From positions 1 to 14,500 of the forward strand of contig JACQPI010000058.1 in assembly GCA_016207585.1 (NCBI GenBank): 14,500 nucleotides of DNA. Reading direction: 5' to 3'. The notes under the pieces are model-generated. The model had not been told where the DNA came from. It was given only the letters and a program-made list of their open reading frames with translations, and searched no databases. Origin of the DNA: Elusimicrobiota bacterium. GTDB lineage: Bacteria > Elusimicrobiota > Elusimicrobia > UBA1565 > JACRDR01. Both the position numbers and the translations under genes were made by a program. Positions within the stretch are counted from its first letter, which is position 1. The number at the start of each line of letters is the position of its first letter. This document shows positions 13,545-14,500 of the stretch, in pieces.

Positions 13545-14227
13545 ACGACTCCTTGGCCCGGGCCAACGCGCTCTACAAAGAAGGCAACTATCAAGCGGCG
13601 GCGCAGGCCTACCAGAACCTGCTCCTGGAAAGGCCGGGCAGCGCCGATCTGCACTACAACCTGGCGAGCGCCCTTTTCAAGCTGGGCGAGCCCGGAAGCC
13701 TCGGACGGGCCACCGCCGGGTATTGGCGCGCCTTCCGCATCAACCCCCGCGACGCCGACATCCGCCACAACCTGGACTTCGCGCTCAAACGCTCGGGGGA
13801 ATCCTTGGTCCCGCCTGGAATCCCCCCGGCCCTGCACGTCACGTTTCACAGCCTGAGCGGGCCGGAACTGCTGGGGCTTCAGTGGATCGGCGGCTGGCTT
13901 TCCCTGCTTCTCGCATCCGTCGCCCTGTGGCGCGCCGCAAGCCGCGTCCGCCTGAGGCCATGGCTCGCCGCGGCCCTTCTTTTTTGGGCTCTGGGCGCCT
14001 GCTGGTGGGGCCTGCGCCGCCTCAACGACGTGCCCGGCCCGGGCGTGATTGCGGAAAACAACGCCGAGGTGAGGAGCGGCCCCGGCATCAACTTTCCCGT
14101 CACCTTCAACGCGCCCGAGGGACGCCGCGTCTCGGTGCTGGAGGAGAGCGGAGAATGGTTGGAAATCGGAGTGCTGAAGGAAGGCCTGCGGGGCTGGGCG
14201 CGGAACAAGGCCATCGAAAAGATATAA
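13541..14227 (+). CDS. batE: BatE: TPR, membrane and SH3 domain protein
   Basis: 228 residues. The N-terminal half holds about two TPR repeats (LARANALYKEGNYQAAAQAYQNLL 5-28 and SADLHYNLASALFKLGEPG 34-52) and a partial third ending in DADIRHNLDFALKR. Two membrane segments follow (about 115-132 and 139-158). The C-terminal part (about 163-226) is a bacterial SH3-like domain: ENNAEVRSGPGINFPVTFNAPEGRRVSVLEESGEWLEI, then GLRGWARN. This TPR/two-helix/SH3 order is the usual form of BatE. It probably presents TPR and SH3 domains near the VWA complex. The ATG overlaps the batD stop (ATGA) and has a GGGAG-type SD region upstream. It is the last gene of the Bat run; only 21 bases separate it from the next gene and no terminator hairpin is visible. 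Confidence 0.9.
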   Translation: MNDSLARANALYKEGNYQAAAQAYQNLLLERPGSADLHYNLASALFKLGEPGSLGRATAGYWRAFRINPRDADIRHNLDFALKRSGESLVPPGIPPALHVTFHSLSGPELLGLQWIGGWLSLLLASVALWRAASRVRLRPWLAAALLFWALGACWWGLRRLNDVPGPGVIAENNAEVRSGPGINFPVTFNAPEGRRVSVLEESGEWLEIGVLKEGLRGWARNKAIEKI

Positions 14228-14228
14228 A
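14223..14228 (+). promoter_or_regulatory. Possible -10 box TATAAA before the ammonia-lyase gene
   Basis: TATAAA overlaps the batE stop and would start transcription near 14235, 14 bases before ATG 14249. No convincing -35 is seen, and an A/T-rich stop region could produce this by chance. Confidence 0.2.
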
Positions 14229-14248
14229 CTGTGCAAGAGGCGAACGCT

Positions 14249-14500
14249 ATGAGCAAACCAATGCGAATTGAGAAGGATTCTCTGGGAAATTTCGAGGTTC
14301 CGGCCGGGGCCTACTACGGGGCGCAGACCGCGCGCGCCGTCGAGAACTTCCCGGTCTCCGGGCTCAAGGCGCACCCGAACCTCGTCTTGGCCTACGTCTC
14401 GATCAAGAAGGCCTGCGCGCTGGCCAACCGCGAGTTGGGCCAACTCGACGACAAGAAGGCCAAGCCGATCCTCCAGGCCTGCGACGATATCCTGGCGGAA
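14249..14500 (+). CDS. aspA: Aspartate ammonia-lyase / class II fumarase superfamily, N-terminal fragment
   Basis: 84 codons are visible before the window ends. The start reads MRIEKDSLGNFEVPAGAYYGAQTARAVENFP, where RIE.D.LG..EVPA.AYYG.QT.RA.ENF is the conserved opening of aspartate ammonia-lyase (aspartate to fumarate plus ammonia). Fumarase C normally has WGAQT.RS in this place, so AspA is favoured, but the catalytic SS loop that would settle it lies beyond the edge. ATG 14249 has AGAGG (14236-14240) 8 bases upstream; a second in-frame ATG at 14261 is less well placed. The gap after batE is 21 bases, so it could be cotranscribed, though it is functionally unrelated to Bat. Confidence 0.82.
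   Translation, partial: MSKPMRIEKDSLGNFEVPAGAYYGAQTARAVENFPVSGLKAHPNLVLAYVSIKKACALANRELGQLDDKKAKPILQACDDILAE

Noticed and set aside
1..14500. CRISPR arrays, tRNA/rRNA genes, insertion sequences, toxin-antitoxin or defence genes
   Set aside because: I looked for regularly spaced direct repeats, cloverleaf-type sequences, transposase motifs and small paired genes. Nothing supportable was found.

Overview
The window is a dense, GC-rich stretch of bacterial DNA, roughly two-thirds G+C by eye. Every recognised gene is on the + strand and the gaps between genes are a few tens of bases at most. Signal peptides, a lipobox-like segment and a complete Bat (Bacteroides aerotolerance) gene set point to a bacterium with a periplasm. 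I cannot place the phylum from sequence alone. A high-GC Elusimicrobiota-, Acidobacteriota- or PVC-type lineage would fit, but this is a guess. There is no tRNA, rRNA, CRISPR array or transposase, and no gene-free gap over 300 bases.

Region 1 (1-3354): the end of a HEAT-repeat protein, then a tightly coupled trio: a MoxR AAA+ ATPase, a DUF58 protein with a degenerate VWA domain, and a signal-peptide/one-membrane-segment protein resembling DUF4381/BatD. These are the usual cytoplasmic and membrane partners of Bat VWA proteins.

Region 2 (3373-8939): seven genes with no evident Bat role. They are a coiled-coil C4 zinc-ribbon protein (COG1579/CdsZ type), a stand-alone RNase HI, a radical SAM protein with a Cys-rich C-terminus, a half-size EamA/SMR-like transporter, a NodS-like SAM methyltransferase, homogentisate 1,2-dioxygenase, and a short 4-hydroxyphenylpyruvate dioxygenase (HPPD)-like protein that has only the catalytic C-terminal domain. 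The last two could be consecutive steps of tyrosine catabolism through homogentisate.

Region 3 (8974-14227): batA, a batB-batC fusion, batD and batE, joined by 0-4 base junctions. The set builds two membrane VWA proteins, TPR domains on the periplasmic side, a large periplasmic beta-domain protein and a TPR/SH3 membrane protein. Region 1 plus region 3 would make a standard contiguous moxR-bat operon; here region 2 separates them by about 5.6 kb.

Region 4 (14249-14500): the first 84 codons of an aspartate ammonia-lyase/fumarase superfamily gene, running off the right edge.

Points most worth a second look: the HPPD-like protein without an N-terminal domain next to hmgA; a lipoprotein-type signal with its own Shine-Dalgarno and TTG codon buried inside the batB-batC fusion; a 48-bp palindrome-bearing repeat present in the same reading frame inside two unrelated genes; and -10 boxes placed so close to start codons that leaderless transcripts are likely.
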